From the NCBI GenBank assembly GCA_030407085.1, contig CM059582.1, positions 213,073,501-213,137,500 on the forward strand: a DNA stretch of 64,000 bases. Direction: 5' to 3'. Origin of the DNA: Trichopria drosophilae (Eukaryota; Arthropoda; Insecta; Hymenoptera; Diapriidae). The notes below the pieces were generated by a model. It was not told the DNA's origin and ran no database searches. It was given only the letters and a program-made list of their open reading frames with translations. A program made the position numbers and the translations under genes. Positions 13,336 through 26,460 of this stretch are shown here, one piece after another; position 1 is the stretch's first letter; the number at the start of each line of letters is the position of its first letter.

Positions 13336-16300
13336 TGTCTCGCGATTAAACGTTAGGAATGTACAAAAAGAACCTGAACACTCCGAGGACGTAATAAGTT
13401 TTGGACAATAGTAACCGGAAACGCTGCCCTCAAGTACACTATTTCGAAATCGAGATTTCAATTCGACCGTCTCTCGTTGGCATTCGCATTTAATGTCTCG
13501 AAGTCATTCGAATACCACTTATGTCCAGCGAAGAAACGTTAGGAATGTACAAAAAGAACCTGAACACTCCGAGGATGTGATAAGTTTGGGACAATAGCAA
13601 CCGGAAAGGCTGCAGCAAAGTACGCTATTTCGAACTTGAGACTTAAATTCGACTGTCTCTCATTGGCACTTGCAGTTATTGTCTTTAAGTCATTCGATTA
13701 CCACTTATGTCCAGCGAATAAGCGTTAGGAATGTACATAAAGAACCTGAATACTCCGAGGACTTGATAAGTTTGGGACATTTGCAACCGGAAAGGCTGCT
13801 GTAAAGTACACTATATCCAACTCGAGACTTAGATTCGACCGTCTCTCGTTGGCACTTGCATTTATTGTCTCAAAGTCATTCGATTACCACTGATGTCCAG
13901 CGAACGAATGTTAGGAATGTACAAAAAGAACCTGAGCACTACGAGGGCATGATAAGTTTGGGACAATAGCAACCTAAAAGGCTGCCGCAAAGTACGCTAT
14001 TTCGAACTCGAGACTTAAATTCGACCGTCTCCCGTTGGCACTCGGAATTATTGTCTCAAAGTCATTCGATTACCACTCATGTCTCGCGGTTAGACGTTAG
14101 GAATGTACAAAAAGAACCTGAACACTCCGAGGACATGATAAGTTTGGGACAATAGCAACCAGAAAGGCTGCTGCAAAGTACGCTATTTCGAACTCGAGAC
14201 TTAAATTCGACCGTCTCTCGTTGGCACTCGCAATTATTGTCTCAAAGTCATTCGATTACCACTTATGTCCAGCGAATAAATGTTAGGAATGTACAAAAAG
14301 AACCTGAAAACTCCGAGGACGTGATAAGTTTGGGACAATAGCAACCTGAAAGGCTGCCGCAAAGTACGCTATTTCGAACTCGAGACTTAAATTCGACCGT
14401 CTCTCGTTGGCACTCGCAGTTATTGTCTCAAAGTCATTCGATTACCACTTATGTCCAGCGAATAAACGTTAGGAATGTACAAAAAGAACCTGAACACTCC
14501 GAGGACGTGATAAGTTTGGGACAATAGCAACCAGAAAGGCTGCCGTACAGTACACTATTTCGAACACGAGACTTAAAATCAACCGTCTCCCGTTGGCAGT
14601 CGCAATCATTGTCTCGCAGTCATTCGATTACCACTCATGTCCAGCGAATAAACGTTAGGAATGTACAAAAAGAACCTGAACACTCCGAGGACGTGATAAA
14701 TTTGGGACAATAGCAACCGGAAAGGCTGCTGCAAAGTACACTATTTCCAACTCGAGACTTAAATTCGACCGTCTGTCGTTGGCACTTGCATTTATTGTCT
14801 CAAAGTCATTCGATTACCATTAATGTCCAGCGAATAAACGTTAGGAATGTACAAAAAGAACCTAAGCACTCCGAGGTCGTAATAAATTTTGGACAATAGT
14901 AACCGGAAACGCTGCCCCCAAGTACACTATTTCGATATCGAGACTTAAATTCAACCGTCTCTCGTTGGCACTCGCAGTTATTGTCTCCAAGTCATTCGAT
15001 TACCACTTATGACCAGCGAATAAACGTTAGGAATGTACAAAAAGAACCTAAGCACTCCGAGGACGTAATAAGTTTTGGACAATAGTAACCGGAAACGCTG
15101 CCCCCAAGTACACTATTTCGAAATCGAGACATAAATTCGACCGTCTCTCGTTTGCACTCGCATTTATTGTCTCAAAGTCATTCGATTACCACTTATGTCC
15201 AGCGAATAAACGTTAGGAATGTACAAAAAGAACCTGAACACTCCGAGGACGTGATATGTTTGGGACAATAGTAACCGGAAACGCTGCCCCCAAGTACAAT
15301 ATTTCGAAATCGAGACTTCAATTAGACCGTCTCTCGTTGGCACTCGCATTTATTGTCTCAAAGTCATTCGATTACCACTTATTTCCAGCGAATAAATGTT
15401 AGGAATGTACAAAAAGAACCTGAATACTCCGAGGACTTGATAAGTTTGGGACATTTGCAACCGGAAAGGCTGCTGCAAAGTACACTATTTCCAACTCGAG
15501 ATTTAAATTCGACCGTCTCTCGTTGGCACTTGCATTTATTGTCTCAAAGTCATTCGATTACCACTGATGTCCAGCGAACGAATGTTAGGAATGTACAAAA
15601 AGAACCTGAGCACTACGAGGGCATGATAAGTTTGGGACAATAATAACCAGAAAGGCTGTCGCAATGTACGCTATTTCGAACTCGAGACTTAAATTCGACC
15701 GTCTCTCTTTGGCACTCGCAGTTATTGTCTTAAAGTCATTCGATTACCACTTATGTGCAGCGAATAAACGTTAGGAATGTACAAAAAGAACCTGAACACT
15801 CCGAGGACGTGATAAGTTTGGAACAATGGCAACCGGAAAGGCTGCCGCAAAGTACACTATTTTGAACTCGAGACTTAAATTCAACCGTCTCCCGTTGGCA
15901 CTTGCAATTATTGTCTTGAAGTCATTCGATTACCACTTATGTCCAGCGAACGAATGTTAGGAATGTACAAAAAGAACCTGAGCATTACGAGGACATGATA
16001 AGTTTGGGACAATAGTAACCGGAAACGCTGCCCCCAAGTACACTATTTCGATATCGAGACTTAAATTCTACCGTCTCTCGTTGGCACTTGCATTTATTGT
16101 CTCAAAGTCATTCGATTACCACTAATGTCCAGCGAAGCAACTGTAGGGATTTGAGTAAAGAATCTGAACACTACGAGGACATAATAAGTTTGGGACAATA
16201 ATAACCAGAGAGGCTGCCCCCAAGTACACTATTTCGAAATCGAGAATTCAATTAGACCGTCTCTCGTTGGCACTCAATTATTGTCTCAAAGTCATTCGAT

Positions 16301-18055
16301 TACCACTCATGTCCAGCGAATAAACGTTAGGAATGTACAAAAAGAACCTGAACACTACGAGGACGTGATAAGTTTGGGACAATAGCGACCAGAAAGGCTG
16401 CCGCAAAGTACACTATTTCGAACTCGAGACTTAAATTCAATCGTCTCCCGTTGGCACTTGCAGTTATTGTCTCAAAGTCATTCGATTGGCCACTTATGTC
16501 CAGCGAACGAATGTTAGGAATGTACGAAAAGTACCTGAGCACTACGAGGACATGATAAGTTTGGGACAATAGCAACCTAAAAGGCTGCCGCAAAGTACGC
16601 TATTTCGAACTCGAAACTTAAATTCGACCGTCTCTCGTTGGCACTCGCATTTATTGTTTCAAAGTCATTCGATTACCACATAGGTCCAGCGAATAAACGT
16701 TAGGAATGTACAAAAAGAACCTGAACACTCCGAGGACGTGATAAGTTTGGGACAATAGCAAACAGAAAGGCTGCCGCAAAGTACACTATTTCGAACTCGA
16801 GACTTAAATTCGACCGTCTCCCGTTGGCATTCGCATTTAATGTCTCGAAGTCATTCGAATACCATTTATGTCCAGCGAATAAACGTTTGGAATGCACAAA
16901 AAGAACCTAAGCACTCCGAGGTCGTAATAAGTTTTTGACAATAGTAACCGGAAACGCTGCCCCCAAGTACACCATTTCGAAATCGAGACTTAAATTCGAC
17001 CGTCTCTCGTTGGCATTCGCATTTATTGTCTCGAAGTCATTCGAATACCATTTATGTCCAGCGAATAAACGTTAGGAATGTACAAAAAGAACCTGAACAC
17101 TCCGAGGACGTGATAAATTTGGGACAATAGCAACCGGAAAGGCTGCTGCAAAGTACACTATTTCCAACTCGAGACTTAAATTCGACCGTCTGTCGTTGGC
17201 ACTTGCATTTATTGTCTCAAAGTCATTCGATTACCACTTATGTCTCGCGATTAAACGTTAGGAATGTACAAAAAGAACCTGAACACTCCGAGGACGTAAT
17301 AAGTTTTGGACAATAGTAACCGGAAACGCTGCCCTCAAGTACACTATTTCGAAATCGAGATTTCAATTCGACCGTCTCTCGTTGGCATTCGCATTTAATG
17401 TCTCGAAGGCATTCGAATACCACTTATGTCCAGCGAAGAAACGTTAGGAATGTACAAAAAGAACCTGAACACTCCGAGGATGTGATAAGTTTGGGACAAT
17501 AGCAACCGGAAAGGCTGCAGCAAAGTACGCTATTTCGAACTTGAGACTTAAATTCGACCGTCTCTCGTTTGCACTCGCATTTATTGTTTCAAAGTCATTC
17601 GATTACCACATAGGTCCAGCGAATAAACGTTAGGAATGTACAAAAAGAACCCGAACACTCCGAGGACGTGATAAGTTTGGGACAATAGCAACCAGAAAGG
17701 CTGACGCAAAGCACACTATATCGAAATCGAGACTTAAATTCGACTGTCTCTCATTGGCACTTGCAGTTATTGTCTTTAAGTCATTCGATTACCACTTATG
17801 TCCAGCGAATAAGCGTTAGGAATGTACATAAAGAACCTGAATACTCCGAGGACTTGATAAGTTTGGGACATTTGCAACCGGAAAGGCTGCTGTAAAGTAC
17901 ACTATATCCAACTCGAGACTTAGATTCGACCGTCTCTCGTTGGCACTTGCATTTATTGTCTCAAAGTCATTCGATTACCACTGATGTCCAGCGAACGAAT
18001 GTTAGGAATGTACAAAAAGAACCTGAGCACTACGAGGGCATGATAAGTTTGGGAC
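13336..18055. repeat. Duplicated satellite block in which one copy gained one monomer
   Basis: Block 13,336-13,650 matches 17,241-17,555 (offset 3905, 21 monomers minus 1). The continuation 13,650-13,980 matches 17,741-18,055 (offset 4091, 22 monomers minus 1). The second copy therefore carries one extra 186-bp monomer, joined at the shared string GAGACTTAAATTCGAC. Shared rare variants include CGAGATTTCAATTCGACC, CATTGGCACTTGCAGTTATT and GGGACATTTGCAACCGG. Confidence 0.75.
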
Positions 18056-19020
18056 AAGAATAACCAGAAAGGCTGTCGCAATGTACGCTATTTTGAACTC
18101 GAGACTTAAACTCGCCCGTCTCTCGTTGGCACTCGCAATTATTGTCTCAAAGTCATTCGATTACTACTTATGTCCAGTGAATAAATGTTAGGAATGTACA
18201 AAAAGACGCTGAAAACTCCGAGCACGTGATAAGTTTGGAATAATAGCAACCGGAACGGCTGCTGCAAAGTACGCTATTTCGAACTCGAGACATAAATTCG
18301 ACCGGCTATCGTTGGCACTCGCAATTATTGTCTCAAATCATTCGATTACCACTTATGTCTCGCGATTAGACGTTAGGAATGTACAAAAAGAACCTGAACC
18401 CTCCGAGGACGTGATAAGTTTGGGACAATAGCAACCTAAAAGGCTGCCGCAAAGTACGCTATTTCGAACTCGAGACTTAAATTCGACCGTCTCCCGTTGG
18501 CACTCGGAATTATTGTCTCAAAGTCATTCGATTACCACTCATGTCCAGCGAATAAACGTTAGGAATGTACAAAAAGAACCTGAACACTCCGAGGACGTGA
18601 TAAGTTTGGGACAATAGCAAACTGAAAGGCTGCCGCAAAGTACGCTATTTCGAACTCGAGACTTAAATTCGACCGTCTCTCGTTGGCACTCGCAGTTATT
18701 GTCTCAAAGTCATTCGAATACCACTCATGTCCAGCGAATAAACGTTAGGAATGTACAAAAAGAACCTGAACACTCCGAGGACGTGATAAGATTGGGACAA
18801 TAGCAAACAGAAAGGCTGCCGCAAAGTACGCTATTTCGAACTCGAGACTTAAATTCGACCGTCTCTCGTTGGCACTCGCAGTTATTGTCTCCAAGTCATT
18901 CGATTACCACTTATGACCAGCGAATAAACGTTAGGAATGTACAAAAAGAACCTAAGCACTCCGAGGACGTAATAAGTTTTGGACAATAGTAACCGGAAAC
19001 GCTGCCCCCAAGTACACTAT

Positions 19021-20377
19021 TTCGAACTTGAGACTTAAATTCGACCGTCTCTCGTTTGCACTCGCATTTATTGTTTCAAAGTCATTCGATTACCACATAG
19101 GTCCAGCGAATAAACGTTAGGAATGTACAAAAAGAACCCGAACACTCCGAGGACGTGATAAGTTTGGGACAATAGCAACCAGAAAGGCTGCCGCAAAGCA
19201 CACTATATCGAAATCGAGACATAAATTAGACCGTCTCTCGTTGGCACTCGCATTTATTGTCTCAAAGTCATTCGATTACCACTTATTTCCAGCGAATAAA
19301 TGTTAGGAATGTACAAAAAGAACCTGAATACTCCGAGGACGTGATAAGTTTGGGACATTTGCAACCGGAAAGGCTGCTGCAAAGTACACTATTTCCAACT
19401 CGAGACTTAAATTCGACCGTCTCTCGTTTGCACTCGCATTTATTGTCTCACAGTCATTCGATTACCACTCATGTCCAGCGAATAAACGTTAGGAATGTAC
19501 AAAAAGAACCCGAACACTCCGAGGACGTGATAAGTTTGTGACAATAGCAACCAGAAAGGCTGCCGCAAAGCACACTATATCGAAATCGAGACTTAAATTC
19601 GACTGTCTCTCATTGGCACTTGCAGTTATTGTCTTAAAGTCATTCGATTACCACTTATGTCCAGCGAATAAACGTTAGGAATGTACAAAAAGAACCTGAA
19701 CACTCCGAGGACGAGATAAGTTTGGAACAATGGCAACCGGAAAGGCTGCCGCAAAGTACACTATTTCGAACTCGAGACTTAAATTCGACCGTCTCTCGTT
19801 GCCACTCGCAATTATTGTCTCAAAGTCATTCGATTACCACTTATGTCTCGCGATTAAACGTTAGGAATGTACAAAAAGAACCTGAACACTCCGAGGACGT
19901 AATAAGTTTTGGACAATAGTAACCGGAAACGCTGCCCTCAAGTACACTATTTCGAACTTGAGACTTAAATTCGACCGTCTCTCGTTTGCACTCGCATTTA
20001 TTGTTTCAAAGTCATTCGATTACCACATAGGTCCAGCGAATAAACGTTAGGAATGTACAAAAAGAACCCGAACACTCCGAGGACGTGATAAGTTTGGGAC
20101 AATAGCAACCAGAAAGGCTGCCGCAAAGCACACTATATCGAAATCGAGACATAAATTAGACCGTCTCTCGTTGGCACTCGCATTTATTGTCTCAAAGTCA
20201 TTCGATTACCACTTATTTCCAGCGAATAAATGTTAGGAATGTACAAAAAGAACCTGAATACTCCGAGGACGTGATAAGTTTGGGACATTTGCAACCGGAA
20301 AGGCTGCTGCAAAGTACACTATTTCCAACTCGAGATTTAAATTCGACCGTCTCTCGTTTGCACTCGCATTTATTGTT
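19021..20377. repeat. Five-monomer duplication, 19,021-19,447 and 19,951-20,377
   Basis: About 427 bases starting TTCGAACTTGAGACTTAAAT recur at an offset of exactly 930 bases (5 x 186) with very few differences. Shared rare variants are TACCACATAGGTCCAG, GCACACTATATCGAAATCG and ACATAAATTAGACC. A third partial copy of the ATAGGTCC-type monomer follows at about 20,390. Confidence 0.75.
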
Positions 20378-22679
20378 TCAAAGTCATTCGATTACCCCAT
20401 AGGTCCAGCGAATAAACGTTAGGAATGTACAAAAAGAACCCGAACACTCCGAGGACGTGATAAGTTTCGGACAATAGCAACAAGAAAGGCTGCTGCAAAG
20501 CACACTATATCGAAATCGAGACATAAATTCGACTGTCTCTCATTGGCACTTGCAGTTATTGTCTTAAAGTCATTCGATTACCACTTATGTCCAGCGAATA
20601 AACGTTAGGAATGTACAAAAAGAACCTGAACACTCCGAGGACGTGATAAGTTTGGAACAATGGCAACCGGAAAGGCTGCCGCAAAGTACACTATTTTGAA
20701 CTCGAGACTTAAATTCAACCGTCTCCCGTTGGCACTTGCAATTATTGTCTTGAAGTCATTCGATTACCACTTATGTCCAGCGAATAAGCGTTAGGAATGT
20801 ACATAAAGAACCTAAGCACTCCGAGGTCGTAATAAGTTTTGGACAATAGTAACCGGAAACGCTGCCCCCAAGTACACTATTTCGATATCGAGACTTAAAT
20901 TCTACCGTCTCTCGTTGGCACTTGCATTTATTGTCTCAAAGTCATTCGATTACCACTAATGTCCAGCGAAGCAACTGTAGGGATTTGAGTAAAGAATCTG
21001 AACACTACGAGGACATAATAAGTTTGGGACAATAATAACCAGAGAGGCTGCCCCCAAGTACACTATTTCGAAATCGAGAATTCAATTAGACCGTCTCTCG
21101 TTGGCACTCGCATTTTTTGTCTCAAAGTCATTCGATTACCACTTATGTTCAGAGAACGAATGTTAGGAATGTACAAAAGAACCTGAGCACTGCGAGGACA
21201 TGATAAGATTGGGACAATAATAACCAGAAATACTGTCGCAATGTACGCTATTTCGAAATCGAGACTTAAATTCGACCGTCTCTCGTTGGCACTTGCAGTT
21301 ATTGTCTCAAAGTCATTCGATTGGCCACTTATGTCCAGCGAACGAATGTTAGGAATGTACGAAAAGTACCTGAGCACTACGAGGACATGATAAGTTTGGG
21401 ACAATAGCAACCAGAAAGGCTGCCGCAAAGTACGCTATTTCGAACTCGAAACTTAAACTCGACCGTCTCTCGTTAGCACTCGCAATTATTGTCTCAAAGT
21501 CATTCGATTACTACTTATGTCCAACGAATAAACGTTAGGAATGTACAAAAAGACCCTGAAAACTCCGAGGACATGATAAGTTTGGGACAATAGCAACCAG
21601 AAAGGCTGCCGTAAAGTACACTATTTCGAAATCGAGACTTAAATTCGACCGTCTCTCGTTTGCACTCGCATTTATTGTTTCAAAGTCATTTGATTACCAC
21701 TTATGTCCAGCGATTAAGCCTTAGGAATGTACATAAAGAAGCTGAACACTCCGAGGACATGATAACTTTGGGACAATAATAACCAGAAAGGCTGTCGCAA
21801 TGTACGCTATTTTGAACTCGAGACTTAAACTCGACCGTCTCTCGTTGACACTCGCAATTATTGTCTCAAAGTCATTCGATTACCACTCATGTCCAGCGAA
21901 TAAACGTTAGGAATGTACAAAAAGAACCTGAACACTCCGAGGACGTGATAAGTTTGGGACAATAGCAACCGGAAAGGCTGCTGCAAAGTGCACTATTTCC
22001 AACTCGAGACTTAAATTCGACCGTTTCTCGTTGGCACTTGCATTTATTGTCTCAAAGTCATTCGATTACCACTTATGTTCAGCGAACGAATGGTAGGAAT
22101 GTACAAAAGAACCTGAGCACTACGAGGACATGATAAGATTGGGACAATAATAACCAGAAATGCTGTCGCAATGTACGCTATTTCGAACTCGAGACTTAAA
22201 TTCGACCGTCTCCCGTTAGTACTCGCAATTATTGTATCAAAGTCATTCGATTACCACCCATGTTTAGCGAATAAACCTTAGGAAAGTACAAAAAGTACCT
22301 GAGCACTACGAGGACATGATAAGTTTGGGACAATAACAACCAGAAAGGCTGCCGCAAAGTACGCTATTTCGAACTCGAGACTTAAACTCGACCGTCTCTC
22401 GTTAGCACTCGCAATTATTGTCTCAAAGTCATTCGATTACTACTTATGTCCAGCGAATAAACGTTAGGAATGTACAAAAAGACCCTGAAAACTCCGAGCA
22501 CGTGATAAGTTTGGAATAATAGCAACCGGAACGGCTGCTGCAAAGTACGCTATTTCGAACTCGAGATTTAAATTCGACCGTCTGCCGTTGGCACTCGCAA
22601 TTATTGTCTCAAAGTCATTCGATCACCACTCATGTCCAGCGAATAAACGTTAGGAATGTACAAAAAGAACCTGAACACT

Positions 22680-25488
22680 CCGAGGACGTGATAAGTTTGG
22701 GACAATAGCAACCGGAAAGGCTGCTGCAAAGTGCACTATTTCCAACTCGAGACTTAAATTCGACCGTTTCTCGTTGGCACTTGCATTTATTGTCTCAAAG
22801 TCATTCGATTACCACTTATGTCCAGTGAACGAATGGTAGGAATGTACAAAAGAACCTGAGCACTACGAGGACATGATAAGATTGGGACAATAATAACGAG
22901 AAATGCTGTCGCAATGTAGGCTATTTCGAACTCGAGACTTAAATTCGACCGTCTCCCGTTAGTACTCGCAATTATTGTATCAAAGTCATTCGATTACCAC
23001 CCATGTTTAGCGAATAAACGTTAGGAAAGTACAAAAAGAACCTGAGCACTTCGAGGACATGATAAGTTCGGGACAATAGCAGCCAGAAAGGCTGCCGTAA
23101 AGTACACTATTTCGAAATCGAGACTTAAATTCGACCGTCTCTCGTTGGCACTTGCATTTATTGTCTCAAAGTCATTCGATTGGCCACTTATGTCCAGCGA
23201 ACGAATGTTAGGAATGTTCAAAAAGAACCTGAAATCTCCGAGGACGTGATAAGTTTGAGACAATAGCAACCTGAAAGGCTGCCGCAAAGTACGCTATTTC
23301 GAACTCGAGACTTAAATTCGACCGTCTCCCGTTGGCAGTCGCAATCATTGTCTCAATGTCATTCGATTACCACTTATGTCCAGCGAACGAATGTTAGGAA
23401 TGTACAAAAAGAACCTGAGCGTTACGAGGACATGATAAGTTTGGTACAATAATAACCAGAAAGGCTGTCGCAATGTACGCTATTACGAACTCGAGACTTA
23501 AATTCGACCATCTCCCGTTGGCACTCGCAATTATTGTCTCAAAGTCATTCGATTACCACTCATGTCCAGCGAATAAACGTTAGGAATGTACAAAAAGAAG
23601 CTGAAGACTCCAAGGACGTGATAAGTTTGGGACAATAGCAACCTGAACGGCTGCCGCAAAGTACACTATTTCGAAATCGAGACTTAAATTCGACCGTCTC
23701 TCGTTGGCATTCGCATTTAATCTCTCGAAGTCATTCGAATACCACTTATGTCCAGCGAATAAACGTTAGTAATGTACAAAAAGAAGCTGAATACTCCGAG
23801 GACGTGATAAGTTTTGGACATTTGCAACCTGAACGGCTGCCGCAAAATACACTATTTCGAAATCGAGACTTAAATTCGACCGTCTCCCGTTAGCACTTGC
23901 AATTATTGTCTCAAAGTCATTCGAGTACCACTTATGTCCAGCGAATAAACGTTAGGAATGTACAAAAAGAACCTGAACACTCCGAAGACGTGATAAGTTT
24001 GAAACAATAGCACCCGGAAAGGCTGCCGCAAAGTACACTATTTCGAACTCGAGACTTAAATTCAACCGACTCTCGTTGGCACTTGCATTTATTGTCTCAA
24101 AGTCATTCGATTACCACTTATGTCCAGCGAACGTATGTAAGGAATGTACAAAAATAACCTGAGCATTACGAGGACATAATATGTTTGGGGCAATAATAAC
24201 CAGAAAGGATGTCGCAATGTACGCTATTTCGAACTCGAGACTTAAATTCGACCGTCTCTCTTTGGCACTCGCAGTTATTGTCTTAAAGTCATTCGATTAC
24301 CACTGCACTTATGTCCGTCGAATAAACGTTAGGATTGTACAAAAAGAACCTGAACACTCCGAGGACGTGATAAGTTTGGGACAATAGCAACCGGAAAGGC
24401 TGCTGCAAAGTGCACTATTTCCAACTCGAGACTTAAATTCGACCGTTTCTCGTTGGCACTTGCATTTATTGTCTCAAAGTCATTCGATTACCACTTATGT
24501 CCAGTGAACGAATGGTAGGAATGTACAAAAGAACCTGAGCACTACGAGGACATGATAAGATTGGGACAATAATAACGAGAAATGCTGTCGCAATGTAGGC
24601 TATTTCGAACTCGAGACTTAAATTCGACCGTCTCCCGTTAGTACTCGCAATTATTGTATCAAAGTCATTCGATTACCACCCATGTTTAGCGAATAAACGT
24701 TAGGAAAGTACAAAAAGAACCTGAGCACTTCGAGGACATGATAAGTTCGGGACAATAGCAGCCAGAAAGGCTGCCTAAAGTACACTATTTCGAAATCGAG
24801 ACTTAAATTCGACCGTCTCTCGTTGGCACTTGCATTTATTGTCTCAAAGTCATTCGATTGGCCACTTATGTCCAGCGAACGAATGTTAGGAATGTTCAAA
24901 AAGAACCTGAAATCTCCGAGGACGTGATAAGTTTGAGACAATAGCAACCTGAAAGGCTGCCGCAAAGTACGCTATTTCGAACTCGAGACTTAAATTCGAC
25001 CGTCTCCCGTTGGCAGTCGCAATCATTGTCTCAATGTCATTCGATTACCACTTATGTCCAGCGAACGAATGTTAGGAATGTACAAAAAGAACCTGAGCGT
25101 TACGAGGACATGATAAGTTTGGTACAATAATAACCAGAAAGGCTGTCGCAATGTACGCTATTACGAACTCGAGACTTAAATTCGACCATCTCCCGTTGGC
25201 ACTTGCAATTATTGTCTCAAAGTCATTCGATTACCACTCATGTCCAGCGAATAAACGTTAGGAATGTACAAAAAGAAGCTGAAGACTCCAAGGACGTGAT
25301 AAGTTTGGGACAATAGCAACCTGAACGGCTGCCGCAAAGTACACTATTTCGAAATCGAGACTTAAATTCGACCGTCTCTCGTTGGCATTCGCATTTAATC
25401 TCTCGAAGTCATTCGAATACCACTTATGTCCAGCGAATAAACGTTAGTAATGTACAAAAAGAAGCTGAATACTCCGAGGACGTGATAA
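22680..25488. repeat. About 1.13-kb segmental duplication in the array, 22,680-23,811 and 24,359-25,488
   Basis: Six consecutive monomers are repeated almost perfectly at a distance of about 1,679 bases. Shared rare variants in the same order are AGTGCACTATTTCCAAC, CCAGTGAACGAATGGTAGG, AATAACGAGAAATGCTG, CACCCATGTTTAGCG, ACTTCGAGGACATG, GATTGGCCACTTATG, TGAGCGTTACGAGG and TTTAATCTCTCGAAG. One copy has lost 2 bases (GCTGCCTAAAG against GCTGCCGTAAAG at 23,095). A further piece, 24,170-24,392, recurs at 26,220-26,430 at an offset of 2050. Confidence 0.85.
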
Positions 25489-26460
25489 GTTTGGAACAAT
25501 GGCAACCGGAAAGGCTGCCGCAAAGTACACTATTTCGAACTCGAGACTTAAATTCGACCGTCGCTCGTTGGCACTCGCAGTTATTGTCTCAAAGTCATTC
25601 GATTACCACTTATTTCCAGCGAACGAATGTTAGGAATGTACAAAAATAACCTGAGCATTACGAGGACATAATATGTTTGGGGCAATAATAACCAGAAAGG
25701 ATGTCGCAATGTACGCTATTTCGAACTCGAGACTTAAATTCGACCGTCGCTCGTTGGCACTCGCAGTTATTGTCTCAAAGTCATTCGATTACCACTTATT
25801 TCCAGCGAACGAATGTTAGGAATGTAAAAAAAGAACCTGAGCACTACGAGGACATGATAAGTTTGGGACAATAATAACCGGAAAGGCTGTCGCAATGTAC
25901 GCTATTTTGAACTCGAGACTTAAACTCGACCGTCTCTCGTTGGCACTCGCAATTATTGTCTCAAAGTCATTCGATTACTACTTATGTCCAGCGAATAAAC
26001 GTTAGGAATGTACAAAAAGACCCTGAAAACTCCGAGGACGTAATCAGTTTGGGACAATAGTAACCGGAAACGCTGCCCCCAAGTACACTATTTCGAACTC
26101 GAGACTTAAATTCAACCGTCTCTCGTTGGCACTCGCATTTATTGTCTCAAAGTCATTCAATTACCACTTATGTCCAGCGAACGAATGTTAGGAATGTACA
26201 AAAAGAACATGAGCATTACGAGGACATAATATGTTTGGGGCAATAATAACCAGAAAGGATGTCGCAATGTACGCTATTTCGAACTCGAGACTTAAATTCG
26301 ACCGTCTCTCTTTGGCACTCGCAGTTATTGTCTTAAAGTCATTCGATTACCACTGCACTTATGTCCGTCGAATAAACGTTAGGATTGTACAAAAAGAACC
26401 TGAACACTCCGAGGACGTGATAAGTTTGGAATAATAGCAACCGGATCGGCTGCTGCGAAG

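Noticed and set aside
2754..26434. Many 60-120 codon frames within 1-29 kb on both strands
   Set aside because: All lie inside the 186-bp satellite, whose period is divisible by three. Their translations repeat every 62 residues and show no domain.
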